DNA from: an uncultured Lachnospiraceae bacterium
Lineage (GTDB): Bacteria; Bacillota; Clostridia; Lachnospirales; Lachnospiraceae
DNA length: 7,342 bases
NCBI GenBank assembly: GCA_947174615.1
Contig: CAMWJQ010000199.1
Span: 1-7,342, forward strand
Direction of reading: 5' to 3'
In this document: positions 7,328 to 7,342 of the stretch, piece after piece
How positions within the stretch are numbered: position 1 is the first letter of the stretch
Layout: every line of letters starts with the position of its first letter
Position numbers and translations under genes: made by a program
Notes under the pieces: generated by a model
Told to the model about the DNA's origin: nothing
Seen by the model: the letters and a program-made list of their open reading frames with translations, nothing else
Database searches by the model: none

Positions 7328-7342
7328 GGAAAGCTTGCCGGG
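7325..7342 (+). other. Suspected premature stop and in-frame continuation of the GH2 gene
   Basis: TAG at 7325-7327 is followed in the same frame by GGA AAG CTT GCC GGG (Gly-Lys-Leu-Ala-Gly) up to the window end. In related proteins as I remember them, this point reads Ala-Ser-Gly-Lys-Leu, so the stop sits where a serine is expected; TCG to TAG is a single base change. The two other rightward genes also end in TAG, and at least the first does so right before a terminator, so TAG is a true stop here. Only 15 bases are visible, so this is suggestive only. Confidence 0.45.

Overview
The window looks like carbohydrate-utilisation DNA from a Gram-positive Clostridia-type bacterium, most likely a gut-associated Lachnospiraceae or a relative. 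The reasons are strong AGGAGG/AAGGGAG-type ribosome binding sites, moderate GC content, lipoprotein signal peptides on the solute-binding proteins, a YesN-type response regulator with an AraC-family output domain, and LplA/YtcQ-like binding proteins of about 570 residues. The taxonomic call is inference from style, not from a marker gene.

Layout, left to right. (1) 45-1778 (+) is a lipoprotein solute-binding protein of an ABC carbohydrate importer, with a short upstream stretch that contains a TATAAT box. (2) 1794-1833 is a perfect 16-bp stem terminator shared by two convergent genes. (3) 1837-3414 (-) is a response regulator with receiver, middle and AraC-type DNA-binding parts. (4) 3415-3729 is a divergent intergenic region of 315 bases. 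It holds a good promoter for the regulator, a regulator leader with two small hairpins, and a weaker promoter candidate for the rightward operon. (5) 3730-5442 (+) is a second, diverged solute-binding lipoprotein. (6) 5456-7327 (+) is a cytoplasmic glycoside hydrolase family 2 (GH2)-like enzyme 13 bases downstream of it. Its reading frame stops at a TAG that appears to be premature for the family. The last 15 bases continue in frame with family-like residues.

Proposed working: the two lipoproteins capture oligosaccharides outside the membrane and deliver them to ABC permeases that are not in this window. The GH2-like enzyme, which has no signal peptide, would trim the imported sugar in the cytoplasm. 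The response regulator probably controls one or both binding-protein transcription units, but no partner histidine kinase is present here. I see no mobile element, CRISPR array, tRNA or rRNA. The locus is of a familiar kind. The most unusual point is the apparent nonsense truncation of the GH2 gene, and I do not see a clearly novel system.
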